Origin: Paracoccaceae bacterium
GTDB taxonomy: Bacteria > Pseudomonadota > Alphaproteobacteria > Rhodobacterales > Rhodobacteraceae
DNA: 64,000 nucleotides
Direction: 5' to 3'
NCBI GenBank assembly: GCA_014762635.1
Contig: JABURR010000070.1
Location: 1 to 64,000 of the forward strand
The position numbers were made by a program, and so were the translations under genes. Under the pieces are notes generated by a model. That model had not been told where the DNA came from and ran no database searches. It worked only from the letters and a program-made list of their open reading frames with translations. Shown here piece by piece: positions 1 through 8,263 of this stretch (within the stretch, counting starts at the first letter, position 1; the number at the start of each line of letters is the position of its first letter).

Positions 1-74
1 AATGCAACATCCGCGTGCGCCGCTACGGCGGGCGTAACGTGCCCTACGGCGAGGCCGCTGAGGCGCAGGACTGA
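1..74 (+). CDS. C-terminal end of an unidentified protein (partial)
   Basis: The first 74 bases stay open in one frame and end in TGA, giving a 23-residue tail that contains RVRRYGGRNVPYGEAAEAQD. The stop lies 14 bases before the next ATG, so the gene is probably co-transcribed with the downstream SDR dehydrogenase. The tail is too short to assign a family. Its codon use matches the neighbouring genes, so it is likely the end of a real gene. Confidence 0.6.
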   Translation, partial: CNIRVRRYGGRNVPYGEAAEAQD

Positions 75-88
75 GAGACGAGGTAGAC

Positions 89-853
89 ATGCAACTTCCC
101 CAAACCCCCTCATTCCGCCTCGATGGCAAACGGGCGCTGGTGGCCGGGGCCTCCTCGGGCATCGGTGAGGCTTGCGCGGTGGCGCTGGCCCGGGCCGGGG
201 CCGAGGTGACCGTGGCCGCGCGGCGGGCGGATCGGATCGAGGCGCTGGCCGAGGCGCTGACCGCCGAAGGGCTGAGCGCCAAGGCGCTCACGATGGATGT
301 CACGGACGTTGAGGCGACCCGCGCCGCCGTGGCCGCGAACGGGCCGTTCGACGTGCTGGTGAACTCGGCCGGGCTTGCCCGTCACGCTCCGGCGCTTGAA
401 ACCACGCCCGAGGATTTCGACGCGGTGTCGGGCATCAACACGCGCGGGGCCTATTTCCTGACCCAGGCGGTGGCGAAGGGGCTGGTCGAGGCCGGAAAGC
501 CCGGCAGCCTGATCAATGTCTCAAGCCAGATGGGCCACGTGGGCGGCATCGACCGGGCGGTCTATTGCGGCACGAAGCACGCGGTCGAGGGCATGACCAA
601 GTCCATGGCGATCGAATGGGGTAAGCACGGCATCCGGGTGAACACCGTTTGTCCGACGTTCATCATCACCCCGCTCACGCAGTCGACGTTCGAAAACCCC
701 GAGCGGCGCGCCTGGATCGAGGACAAGATCAAGCTGGGACGCGCGGGCACGGTCGAGGATATCATGGGGCCCGTGGTGTTCCTGGCCTCGGACGCCTCGG
801 CGCTGATGACCGGGGCGGCGCTTCTGGTCGATGGTGGCTGGACCGCCGAGTGA
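89..853 (+). CDS. SDR-family NAD(P)-dependent oxidoreductase
   Basis: A 254-residue classical short-chain dehydrogenase/reductase. The N-terminal Rossmann motif AGASSGIGEA is at about residues 19-28, the NSAG motif near 92-95, catalytic Ser145/146, and Tyr159-x3-Lys163. The C-terminal ALLVDGGW signature is typical of the gluconate/sugar-alcohol dehydrogenase-like branch. Length is normal for the family. A purine-rich stretch (GAGAGACGAGG) precedes the ATG. The substrate cannot be deduced; a sugar acid or polyol is a guess from the family. It follows an unidentified gene closely and converges on the thioesterase with a 4-bp gap. Confidence 0.9.
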   Translation: MQLPQTPSFRLDGKRALVAGASSGIGEACAVALARAGAEVTVAARRADRIEALAEALTAEGLSAKALTMDVTDVEATRAAVAANGPFDVLVNSAGLARHAPALETTPEDFDAVSGINTRGAYFLTQAVAKGLVEAGKPGSLINVSSQMGHVGGIDRAVYCGTKHAVEGMTKSMAIEWGKHGIRVNTVCPTFIITPLTQSTFENPERRAWIEDKIKLGRAGTVEDIMGPVVFLASDASALMTGAALLVDGGWTAE

Positions 854-857
854 CGGT

Positions 858-1295
858 CTAGCCCCGCATCAGCTTTTCGAAGGCCCCCCGGCGGTCGCCT
901 TCGATCGGGCTGGGGCGACGGCTGTCGCGGTCCACGTAGACATGGACGAAGAACCCCTCGGCCGAGGCGGTGGTCTCGTCGTTGCGGAACAGCCCGATCT
1001 CGAACCGCACCGAGGAGGTGCCGAGTTTCGCCACCCGCAGCCCGGCGTTGATGACATCGGGGAATTTCATCTCGGCGAAATAGCGGCAGCCGGTTTCGAC
1101 CACGAGGCCGAAGCTGTCGCTCGTTCCCGGATCCAGCAGACCCTTCTCGATCAGCCAGCCGTTCACCGCCGTGTCGAACAACGAGTAATGGACCACGTTG
1201 TTCATGTGGCCATAGATGTCGTTATCCATCCAGCGCGTGGTGATCTGCCGGAACTCGACATAGTCGTCGCGGGACGAGGGCGGGACGGGTGCCAT
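858..1295 (-). CDS. Acyl-CoA thioesterase, 4HBT/YbgC-like
   Basis: A 145-residue hotdog-fold protein of the YbgC/4-hydroxybenzoyl-CoA thioesterase type, expected to hydrolyse a small acyl-CoA in the cytoplasm. The segment RWMDNDIYGHMNNVVHY (about residues 21-37) matches the family's catalytic Asp/His-Asn loop. The ATG at 1295 is preferred because it overlaps the upstream dehydrogenase stop by one base (TGATG), showing translational coupling; the longer frame upstream is antisense-like sequence inside that gene. The substrate is not known. It is last in the minus-strand operon. Confidence 0.85.
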   Translation of the reverse strand: MAPVPPSSRDDYVEFRQITTRWMDNDIYGHMNNVVHYSLFDTAVNGWLIEKGLLDPGTSDSFGLVVETGCRYFAEMKFPDVINAGLRVAKLGTSSVRFEIGLFRNDETTASAEGFFVHVYVDRDSRRPSPIEGDRRGAFEKLMRG

Positions 1296-2455
1296 CACCA
1301 GGCCGCCTTGTAGATCGCCAGCGCGTCGGCCTCGCTTACCTCGCGCGGGTTGTTCACCAGCAGCCGGGTCTGCAGCATGGCGTCGCTGGCCATCTTCTCC
1401 AGCGCATCTTCGGGGATGCCCACCTGGCGCAGTTTGGTCTCCATGCCCAGCTTTTCGGACAGATCGGCCAATGCCTCGATGAAGGCCGCACACCGGGCCT
1501 GCCCGCCTTCTACATCTGCCAGATGCGGGAAGGCATCCGCTGCGATCTCGGCATAGGCGCCTTGCGCCTCGGGCGCGTTGAACCGCAGCACATGGGGCAG
1601 GATCAGCGCGTTCGAGAGCCCATGCGGGATGTGGAACGTGCCGCCGATCGGGTAGGCCAGCGCGTGGACGGCGGCCACCGGCGAATTCGCGAAGGCCTGC
1701 CCCGCCAGCATCGAGCCCAGCAGCATCGCGCCCCGCGCCTCGGCATTCCGGCCATCGAAAACGGCCGTCTCGATATTGGCGCCCAGCAGACGAAGCGCCT
1801 CCCGCGCGAGCATCTTCGAGAGCGGGTTGTTGTTGGCGTTCTTCGAGGCATAGGCCTCGATCGCGTGGACCATCGCATCGACCCCGGTCGCGGCGGTGAT
1901 CGGGGCGGGCAGGCCCAGCGTCAGGTCGGCGTCGAGGATCGCAAGGTCCGGTAGGATCACCGGCGAGGACACGCCGCGCTTTTCCTCGGCGCCCACGGTG
2001 ATGATCGAGACCGGCGTGACCTCGGACCCGGTTCCAGCCGTGGTCGGGATCAGCACCAGCGGCAGGCGCGGACCCTTGGCATTGCCGACGCCCCAGGCGG
2101 CCTCCAGGTCCTCATCCGAGCCGATGAGCAGCGCGGCAAGCTTCGCCACATCCAGCGACGATCCCCCGCCGAAACCCAAGACGCCGGTCACACCCGCGTC
2201 GCGTCCCAGCGCGGTCGCCGCGTCCAGCGTGGCCTGCGACGGGTCGGCCTCCACCTGGTCGAACACCGTGACCACGCAGCCCGCGCCCTCCAGCGAGGCG
2301 ATGCCCGCATCGCAAAGGCCCAGCTTGCGCAGGCCCGGGTCCGTCACAACGAGAACGCGAGCGCCCAGCAACGGGCCTGCAAGCTCTCCCAGCCGCGCGG
2401 CGGCGCCGTTCTCGAAAACGAGGGATTTGGTGGTGTTGAACGTGAAGGGTGTCAT
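1295..2455 (-). CDS. Iron-containing alcohol dehydrogenase
   Basis: A 386-residue group III (Fe-dependent) alcohol dehydrogenase. The NAD-binding GGGSSLD motif is at residues 96-102 and the PTTAGTGSEVT segment near 137-147. The metal ligands are visible as Asp193, His197, His264 and His278. Length fits the family. It is coupled to the thioesterase downstream and lies 82 bp after pxpA, so it may be part of the same transcript. The sequence does not show the substrate; maleylacetate reductases and short-chain alcohol dehydrogenases share this fold, and a plain alcohol/aldehyde role is the safer reading. Confidence 0.9.
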   Translation of the reverse strand: MTPFTFNTTKSLVFENGAAARLGELAGPLLGARVLVVTDPGLRKLGLCDAGIASLEGAGCVVTVFDQVEADPSQATLDAATALGRDAGVTGVLGFGGGSSLDVAKLAALLIGSDEDLEAAWGVGNAKGPRLPLVLIPTTAGTGSEVTPVSIITVGAEEKRGVSSPVILPDLAILDADLTLGLPAPITAATGVDAMVHAIEAYASKNANNNPLSKMLAREALRLLGANIETAVFDGRNAEARGAMLLGSMLAGQAFANSPVAAVHALAYPIGGTFHIPHGLSNALILPHVLRFNAPEAQGAYAEIAADAFPHLADVEGGQARCAAFIEALADLSEKLGMETKLRQVGIPEDALEKMASDAMLQTRLLVNNPREVSEADALAIYKAAW

Positions 2456-2537
2456 CCGCGCCTCTGCCTGTTGCGACGTGTTTTCGCGGCGCAGGCTAGG
2501 GCAGGGGCTTTCCGATCACAATACTGAGGCGGTGGTC

Positions 2538-3314
2538 TCAGGCGACCGGATCTCCGGTGAACTTCTTTACGGTCACCCCGTCGGCCTCCAGCGTGGCGCG
2601 CACGGATTTCGCGATCTGGACGGCGGTCGGGCCATCGCCATGCAGGCAGATCGTGTCGATCCGGGTCGGGATCCGCGCCCCGCTTTCGGTGATGATCGCG
2701 CCTTCGCGCACCATCTCGACCATGCGCTGTCCCGCCAGATCGGCATCGTGGATCACCGCGCCGGGCAGGCTGCGGTCCACCAGCGTGGCGTCGTCGTTAT
2801 AGGCTCGGTCGGCGAAGATCTCGCAGGCGGCGCGGCAGCCGAGGTCCATGACGACCCGCTGCTGCGCGGTGCCTGCCAGCACCATGATGATGATGTCCGG
2901 ATCAACCGACAGAGCGGCCTCGTAGCAGGCGCGCGCCATCTCGGCGTCCTCCGAGGTCATGTTCGACAGCGCCCCATGCAGCTTCAGGTGCCGCACCGTG
3001 CCGCCCGCCGCGCGCGCCATCGCCTGTGCCGCGCCCAGCTGGTAGCGCACGAGGTTGCCAAGGCTCTCATGCGGCAGGCTCATCCGCCGACGCCCGAAAC
3101 CCTGAAGGTCAGGAAAGCCCGGGTGCGCGCCGATGCCCACGCCCTTTTCGGTGGCGGTCTTCATGGTCTTGGCCATCACGTCCCAGTCGCCCGCGTGAAA
3201 CCCGCAGGCGATATTGGCCGAGGTGATGGTGTCCAGCAGCTCCCCGTCGCTGCCCATGACCCAGGGGCCGAAGCTTTCGCCCATGTCCGCGTTGAGATCG
3301 ACCGAGATTGTCAT
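2538..3314 (-). CDS. pxpA: 5-oxoprolinase subunit A (LamB/YcsF family)
   Basis: A 258-residue LamB/YcsF protein, the A subunit of the bacterial ATP-dependent 5-oxoprolinase that opens 5-oxo-L-proline to L-glutamate. The N-terminal DLNADMGESFG motif (residues 6-16), NIACGFHAGD and LKLHGALSN are hallmarks of the family. The ATG at 3314 is chosen because it overlaps the pxpC stop (ATGA) and gives the family N-terminus directly. It is last of three tightly coupled genes in the order B-C-A. The 5-oxoprolinase function is inferred from the family and from all three subunits being present. Confidence 0.92.
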   Translation of the reverse strand: MTISVDLNADMGESFGPWVMGSDGELLDTITSANIACGFHAGDWDVMAKTMKTATEKGVGIGAHPGFPDLQGFGRRRMSLPHESLGNLVRYQLGAAQAMARAAGGTVRHLKLHGALSNMTSEDAEMARACYEAALSVDPDIIIMVLAGTAQQRVVMDLGCRAACEIFADRAYNDDATLVDRSLPGAVIHDADLAGQRMVEMVREGAIITESGARIPTRIDTICLHGDGPTAVQIAKSVRATLEADGVTVKKFTGDPVA

Positions 3315-4336
3315 GCAAGCTCTCCTTCGTCTTCGGTTCCGGCCACCACGCCGCTGATGAGTTGATAGGACAACAGGTCCGGAATGTCCCGCGGATCGCG
3401 GATCAGCGGGCGCACCGCGCGGCGCAGGCCCTTGCGGGTTTCTGCGGATTTGCGCTCCAGCGCCACCGCCTCGTCGAGCGAGACGAAGCGGAACCTGAGC
3501 GCCGCGCCGGGCCGTGCCTGCGCCATGATAGGCAGGTCGCTGGGCAGGACGGTGCCGATCCGGGGATAGCCCCCGGTGGTCTGGCATTCGGACATGAGCA
3601 CGAAGGGCGCGCCGTCCCCGGTGATCTGGATGTCGCCCGGCACGATGATCTCGGACAGGACCGACAGCCCGGCCTCGGTATGGAATCCCTCGCCCTCGGG
3701 GTTCAGTTTCACGCCCATGCGGTTGCCGCGGATATCGCGCTCGAACCGGGTGTCTTCGAACCGGTTGAGTTCGCTTTGTCCGAAGAAATCGGTCTGCAGG
3801 CTGGGCACCACGCGCAGGGTGCCGCCGTCAAAGCGCTTGGCGGCGTCGATCAGGTTCCCGGTCTGGGAGCCGCCGTCAGGCCCCACCGCCAGTTCGGCGC
3901 CATCCGCGATCACCGCGCCGATCCCTGCCGCCAGGTGGGCCGAGCGCGCGCCGAGCCGTTCGGGCTCGGCAAAGCCGCCACCCACGTGCAGGTAACCGTA
4001 ATTGCCCGCACTCGCCGCGCCGATGGACAGGCGACTTCCGGCAGGCAGCATGTGGCTTGCGTTCCAGGTGACAGACTCATTGTCGATCCGCGCCCGCATG
4101 GGCGCGCCGGTAAGCGCGATGCGGGTCGGTTCCGTCGCCTCGAACTCGCCACCCATCCCGGCCATTTCCAGTGCGGGAAGTTCCGGAGACTGGCCCAGCA
4201 GTGCGGCGCCTTCATCCAATGCCAGCATGTCCGCCGCGCCACCGCGCGACAGGCCGAAGGCCAGGTATCCGGGCCGCCCACGGTCCTGCAGCGACATGCC
4301 AGGCCCGGCGCGGCGAACGATCAGCGCGCGGGTCAT
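3311..4336 (-). CDS. pxpC: 5-oxoprolinase subunit C (biotin-dependent carboxyltransferase family)
   Basis: A 341-residue protein related to allophanate hydrolase subunit 2 and KipA, now known as PxpC. Typical segments are the N-terminal AGPGMSLQDRGRPGYLAFGL, the central RGNRMGVKL, and SECQTTGGYPRIGTVLPSDL near residues 250-270. It overlaps pxpB upstream (ATGA at 4333-4336) and pxpA downstream (3311-3314), so the three subunits are translationally coupled, as expected for a complex needed in fixed ratio. Confidence is high for the family and good for the 5-oxoproline role. Confidence 0.92.
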   Translation of the reverse strand: MTRALIVRRAGPGMSLQDRGRPGYLAFGLSRGGAADMLALDEGAALLGQSPELPALEMAGMGGEFEATEPTRIALTGAPMRARIDNESVTWNASHMLPAGSRLSIGAASAGNYGYLHVGGGFAEPERLGARSAHLAAGIGAVIADGAELAVGPDGGSQTGNLIDAAKRFDGGTLRVVPSLQTDFFGQSELNRFEDTRFERDIRGNRMGVKLNPEGEGFHTEAGLSVLSEIIVPGDIQITGDGAPFVLMSECQTTGGYPRIGTVLPSDLPIMAQARPGAALRFRFVSLDEAVALERKSAETRKGLRRAVRPLIRDPRDIPDLLSYQLISGVVAGTEDEGELA

Positions 4337-5079
4337 GACAGCACCTCGAAGGTTGCGCCACCATCCGGCCCGGCAGCACGCATGTTGGCAAGCTCCTCGG
4401 GCGTGGTCGGCTCGAACCGCACCTCGTCGCCGGGGCGCAGCACGAAAGGCGCCTCGCTATCGGGGCGGAACAGCTTGAAGGCCGTCTGCCCGATGTGGCG
4501 CCAGCCCGTGGGCGAGGAGACCGAGAAAAGCACCATCTGCCGGATCGCCACGCAAAGCGCACCCTCGGGTATCTTGCCGGTCAGCGCCTGCTGGCGCGGG
4601 ATGTCCCAGGCCTTGGGCAATTCGCCCAAGTAGGGTTGGCCCGGCGCGAAGCCGATGGTCTGGACCCGCACCTGCGTGCCCGAGATCGATTTGATCGCCT
4701 CGTCCGGTGTCAGACCAGCCGCGGTGGCCGCCTCTTCCAGTTGCGGCGCCAACTCGCCGCCATAGACCGTGGGAATATGCCAGAGCTTCCGCCCCTCGGG
4801 CAGGGGGGCCGCGTACCAGTCGCGCTGGGCCAGCAAATCCTCGATCCGCGCCCGCATCTGGCCATGCTCCATGTGGAGCGCGTCGAAACGAAGGAAGCTC
4901 GAAACCAGCGAGGTAGAGGTTTCCTCGACCCCGTCCCATCCCGCGCGGTCCAGCGCTGCCCGGAACGCCAGCGCCGCCCGGTTGGCCGGTTCGCTGAGCC
5001 TGTCGCCGAAGCTGACCAGCATCCCGTCCACCCCGACGGTGCGGACAAGGGGCCAGTTGGGTTGCGCCTGATCTTTCAT
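4333..5079 (-). CDS. pxpB: 5-oxoprolinase subunit B (KipI / allophanate hydrolase subunit 1 family)
   Basis: A 248-residue KipI-like protein, the B subunit of 5-oxoprolinase. The C-terminal half carries the family signature GFAPGQPYLGELP followed by PRQQALTGKIPEGALCVA and the SPTGWRHIGQT segment. It is first of the pxpBCA trio and starts 10 bp after dctM, so uptake and hydrolysis genes appear to share one transcript. B. subtilis KipI/KipA homologues were first described as kinase regulators, but the full BCA set favours the metabolic role. Confidence 0.92.
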   Translation of the reverse strand: MKDQAQPNWPLVRTVGVDGMLVSFGDRLSEPANRAALAFRAALDRAGWDGVEETSTSLVSSFLRFDALHMEHGQMRARIEDLLAQRDWYAAPLPEGRKLWHIPTVYGGELAPQLEEAATAAGLTPDEAIKSISGTQVRVQTIGFAPGQPYLGELPKAWDIPRQQALTGKIPEGALCVAIRQMVLFSVSSPTGWRHIGQTAFKLFRPDSEAPFVLRPGDEVRFEPTTPEELANMRAAGPDGGATFEVLS

Positions 5080-5089
5080 CTCTTGGACA

Positions 5090-6385
5090 TCACATGTTGT
5101 TCGGCAGGAAGGTGACGATCCCCGGGAAGGCCACGATGAGCGCCAATGCCAGCAGCATCAGCAGGAAGAACGGGAGCGCGGCGCGGGCCACGGTCAGGAT
5201 GTTCCGCCCGGTCAGCGATTGCAGGACAAAGAGGTTGAACCCCACCGGCGGGGTGATCTGCGACATCTCGACCACGATCACCACGTAGATCCCGAACCAC
5301 AGGGGATCGATCCCGACCTTCAAAACCATCGGCATGATCACCGAGGTGGTCAGAACGACCACCGAAATTCCGTCGAGGAAGCACCCCATGATGACGAAGA
5401 ACACGGTAAGCGCGGCCAGAAGCGCGTAGCTCGACAGCCCCATTCCGCCGATCCACTCCGCCAGCAGCCGCGGGATCCCGGTGAAGCCCATGGCAACCGT
5501 CAGGAACGAGGCGCCCGCCAGGATGAAGGCGATCATGCAGGAGGTCACCGTCGCCCCCATCAGCCCGTCGATAAAGGTCTGCCGGTTCAGCGACCCCGAG
5601 GCCCAGGACATCACCAGCGCCAGCACGACGCCGACCGCGGCCGCGTCGGTCGGCGATGCGATGCCCGCGTAGATCGACCCGATCACGCCCGCGATCAGCC
5701 CCATCACCGGCAGCAGGCGGCGCGAGCGGTGCAGTTTCTCGCGCAGGGTGAAATCGAAGGATTCCTCGGGCAGCTTGTCGCGGTTCATCATCGACCAGAT
5801 CGCTACGTAGCCCACGAAGAGCGCTACCAGCATCAGTCCGGGCAGGACGCCCGCGACGAAGAGTCGGGCGATGGATTGCTCGGTCGCGACGCCATATACG
5901 ATCAGGATGATCGAGGGCGGGATCAGCAGGCCCAGTGTCGCCGAGCCCGCGAGCGTGCCGATCACCATGCTCTCGGGATAACCGCGCCGCGCCAGTTCGG
6001 GGATCGAGAGCTTGCCGATCGTGGCGGCTGTGGCGGCGGACGATCCCGAGACCGCAGCGAAGATCCCGCAGCCAAAGACGTTCACATGCAGCAGCCGCCC
6101 TGGCAGACGGTTCATCCAGGGCGAAAGCCCGGTGAACATGTCTTCGGAGAGCTTCGAGCGGAACAGGATCTCGCCCATCCAGATGAAGAGAGGCAGTGCC
6201 GCCAGCGCCCAGGAATTGCTGTGGCCCCAGAGCGTGGTCGCCATCACCAGCCCCAGCGGCGCGTTGGAGAAAAGCGCCATAGCGGCGGCCCCGACACCCA
6301 GCAGCGCCAGCGCGACCCACAGACCCGCGCCGAGCAGCAGGAACAGCAGGACCAGCAGGATGACGGAAAGGGTGAAGATATCCAT
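5090..6385 (-). CDS. dctM: TRAP transporter large permease subunit (DctM type)
   Basis: A 431-residue, strongly hydrophobic protein with about 12 predicted membrane helices, matching the DctM/SiaM permease that couples sodium entry to solute uptake in the inner membrane. Recognisable segments are SGSSAATAATIG, AGSATLGLLIPPSIILIVYG and EMSQITPPVGFNLFVLQS near the C-terminus. The ATG at 6385 gives the normal N-terminus; longer frames overlap dctQ. It is tightly spaced between dctQ (8 bp) and pxpB (10 bp). Linkage to pxpBCA suggests the cargo is 5-oxoproline or a related lactam or carboxylate, which is inference. Confidence 0.95.
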   Translation of the reverse strand: MDIFTLSVILLVLLFLLLGAGLWVALALLGVGAAAMALFSNAPLGLVMATTLWGHSNSWALAALPLFIWMGEILFRSKLSEDMFTGLSPWMNRLPGRLLHVNVFGCGIFAAVSGSSAATAATIGKLSIPELARRGYPESMVIGTLAGSATLGLLIPPSIILIVYGVATEQSIARLFVAGVLPGLMLVALFVGYVAIWSMMNRDKLPEESFDFTLREKLHRSRRLLPVMGLIAGVIGSIYAGIASPTDAAAVGVVLALVMSWASGSLNRQTFIDGLMGATVTSCMIAFILAGASFLTVAMGFTGIPRLLAEWIGGMGLSSYALLAALTVFFVIMGCFLDGISVVVLTTSVIMPMVLKVGIDPLWFGIYVVIVVEMSQITPPVGFNLFVLQSLTGRNILTVARAALPFFLLMLLALALIVAFPGIVTFLPNNM

Positions 6386-6393
6386 GGCCGGTC

Positions 6394-6942
6394 CTACTCG
6401 CTCAGCAGGTTGGCGTCGGTGTCGTCGTAGGACGCCGGCCGGCCCATGAGGTTGCCCACCAGTTCGTCGGCAAGCGCCAGCGTCAAAATCGCAAGGCCTA
6501 TGGCGACGGGAAGTTGCGGGATCCACAGCGGGATCGACACCATGCCCGAGGTGCGGTCACCGAACTCGATCGACTCCACCACCAGCAGGACGACGTACCA
6601 GGTCGCGAAGCCCACAAGGCCCAGTGCGATCAGCAGGACCGCTGCCTCGACCCAGCGGCGCAGCTTTTCATTCAGGTGACCCGTGACAAGCGTGACCCGG
6701 ATGTGCCCGCCCGCGCGCAGCGAGTAGGCCAGCGCAAGGAAGGTCGAGGCTGCCAGGAAATAGCCTGTGAAATCGGAATAGGACGGGATCGTGAGGCCGA
6801 TCGCCTTGCCGGTCGTCAGCGCGGCAATCCGATCGATCAGGTTCAGGCAGACCTGCGCGAAGACGATGGCCACGATCGAGGCGATGCAGAAGGCGGCGAC
6901 CGCGCCACTGGCGTTGTAGATCAGGTTCAGACCGCGGCGCAT
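6394..6942 (-). CDS. dctQ: TRAP transporter small permease subunit (DctQ type)
   Basis: A 182-residue protein with four predicted membrane helices, the DctQ fold of tripartite ATP-independent periplasmic transporters. The segment SLRAGGHIRVTLV follows helix 2 and corresponds to the family's conserved GG-hIRVd motif. The ATG at 6942 has a GGGAGGAACC-type ribosome-binding site just upstream. It follows dctP after a 59-bp gap that holds a strong hairpin, which probably sets the ratio of binding protein to permease mRNA. Confidence 0.93.
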   Translation of the reverse strand: MRRGLNLIYNASGAVAAFCIASIVAIVFAQVCLNLIDRIAALTTGKAIGLTIPSYSDFTGYFLAASTFLALAYSLRAGGHIRVTLVTGHLNEKLRRWVEAAVLLIALGLVGFATWYVVLLVVESIEFGDRTSGMVSIPLWIPQLPVAIGLAILTLALADELVGNLMGRPASYDDTDANLLSE

Positions 6943-6964
6943 GGTTCCTCCCTCCCGTGCGATG

Positions 6965-6989
6965 CGCGGGCGGCGTGGTGCCGCCCGCG
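6965..6989 (-). other. Intercistronic stem-loop between dctP and dctQ
   Basis: A perfect 10-bp GC-rich inverted repeat (CGCGGGCGGC / GCCGCCCGCG) with a 5-nt loop lies in the 59 bp after dctP. There is no T-tract, so it is more likely an mRNA-stabilising or partial-termination element than a full terminator. Such elements commonly raise expression of the binding protein above the permease. Confidence 0.65.
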
Positions 6990-7001
6990 ATGGTGTCAGT
7001 G

Positions 7002-7973
7002 TTACTGCTGGTAGGCCGAGAGCAGCGCTTCGCCTTCGGCACCGGCGCTGGCTTTCCAATCCTCCAGCATCTGTGTGCCGATGGAACGCAGACCCGACAT
7101 CAGTTCGTCCGACGGCTGGATGATGGTGATGCCATTCTCTTCCAGGACTGCCACTTGCGCGGCGGTTTCGGCCTTGCTCATCTCCCAGCCACGGGCCTCG
7201 GCACGGGCCGCGGCTTCGAGCACCGCTTTTTGCGTCGCATCATCAAGACGGCGGAAGGCGCGCTTGTTCACCACCACGATGTTCTTGGGGACCCAGGCCT
7301 GGATGTCGGTGTAATGCGACAGGAAATCCCAGGCCTTGGAGGTCACGCCGGTCGACGGCGAGGTGATCATCGCCTCGACCCGGCCGGTCGAGAAGGCCTG
7401 CGGGATGTCGGGCACTTCCACCTGCGTCGGGGCTGCGCCCGCCAGCGTGACGAATTGCTCGAGGGTGGAGTTGTAGGTGCGGAACTTCAGCCCGGCCAGA
7501 TCGTCGACCGAATTGATCTCTTTCGTGGTGTAGAGCCCCTGCGGCGGCCACGGCACGGCATAAAGCGCCATCAGCCCCTGCGCATCGAGCAGCGCGTCGA
7601 TCGTATCTTTCTGCGCGGCCCAGAGACGTTCCGCATCGTCATAGCTCGTGGCCAGGAACGGCAGAGAGTCGGCCCCGAAGGCGGGGTTGTCGTTGTTCAG
7701 CAGCGACAGGAAGAACTCTCCGATCGGCACCTGCCCCGAACGGACCGCCTTGCTGATCTCGGGGTGCTTGAACAGCGATCCCGCGGAATGGACGTTGATT
7801 TCGAGCTCGCCATTGGTGGCTTCCGCCACGTCCTTTGCGAAGTCGTGGATGTTGGCGGTGTGGAATGTCGCGTCCGGATAGGGCGTCGGCATGTCCCAGG
7901 TTTCCGCCTGAGCCTGCAGCGAGAAACTCGCCAGTGCGACGGCTGCGCCGCCAAGGATTTTCGTGATTTTCAT
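7002..7973 (-). CDS. dctP: TRAP transporter substrate-binding protein (DctP type)
   Basis: A 323-residue periplasmic binding protein. Residues 1-23 form a Sec signal peptide (MKITK, hydrophobic stretch, cleavage after LQAQA). The mature part has the TRAP segments LPFLATSYDDAERLW, LYTTKEINSVDDLAGLKFRT and VPDIPQAFSTGRVEAMITSP. The ATG at 7973 follows a clear site (GGGAGGGATACC). It is first in the operon, divergent from the MarR-like regulator. The ligand is unknown; the downstream 5-oxoprolinase genes make 5-oxoproline or a related compound a reasonable candidate. Confidence 0.94.
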   Translation of the reverse strand: MKITKILGGAAVALASFSLQAQAETWDMPTPYPDATFHTANIHDFAKDVAEATNGELEINVHSAGSLFKHPEISKAVRSGQVPIGEFFLSLLNNDNPAFGADSLPFLATSYDDAERLWAAQKDTIDALLDAQGLMALYAVPWPPQGLYTTKEINSVDDLAGLKFRTYNSTLEQFVTLAGAAPTQVEVPDIPQAFSTGRVEAMITSPSTGVTSKAWDFLSHYTDIQAWVPKNIVVVNKRAFRRLDDATQKAVLEAAARAEARGWEMSKAETAAQVAVLEENGITIIQPSDELMSGLRSIGTQMLEDWKASAGAEGEALLSAYQQ

Positions 7974-8263
7974 GGTATCCCTCCCAAGGTTGACCAAGGA
8001 AATCGGTTGCATTTTGTCGGTAATTTGTCAACGTTTTGATTGTTCGAGGCATCGACACCCCGAACGAAAGAGGGTCATTGGATGGCTTCATGGAGTGTAA
8101 GAATATGTTTTATAACATAAAAAACCGGAAGCCGAAGTTTTGGGCATCAGGCGCAGCAGGTGGCGCGGCTCGTTTGGCGAAATGATCGCTGAATTGCCCG
8201 TGGATACCGTGTGAGGTAAAATATGAGCAATTTATCGGTGTTTTGCATGCAAAGGTCAGGGTC
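7974..8263. promoter_or_regulatory. Divergent promoter region of the TRAP operon and its regulator
   Basis: These 290 bases separate dctP (minus) from the MarR-like gene (plus) and must hold the promoters of both. The stretch is AT-richer than its surroundings near 8095-8125. I see no gene in it. The only clear element is the palindrome at 8104-8119. Confidence 0.6.
8104..8119. promoter_or_regulatory. Candidate operator palindrome TATGTT-4-AACATA
   Basis: A perfect inverted repeat TATGTT/AACATA around a TTAT spacer stands out in GC-rich DNA. Its position between a MarR-family gene and its divergent operon is where such a regulator usually binds. Binding by that regulator is inference. Confidence 0.5.
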
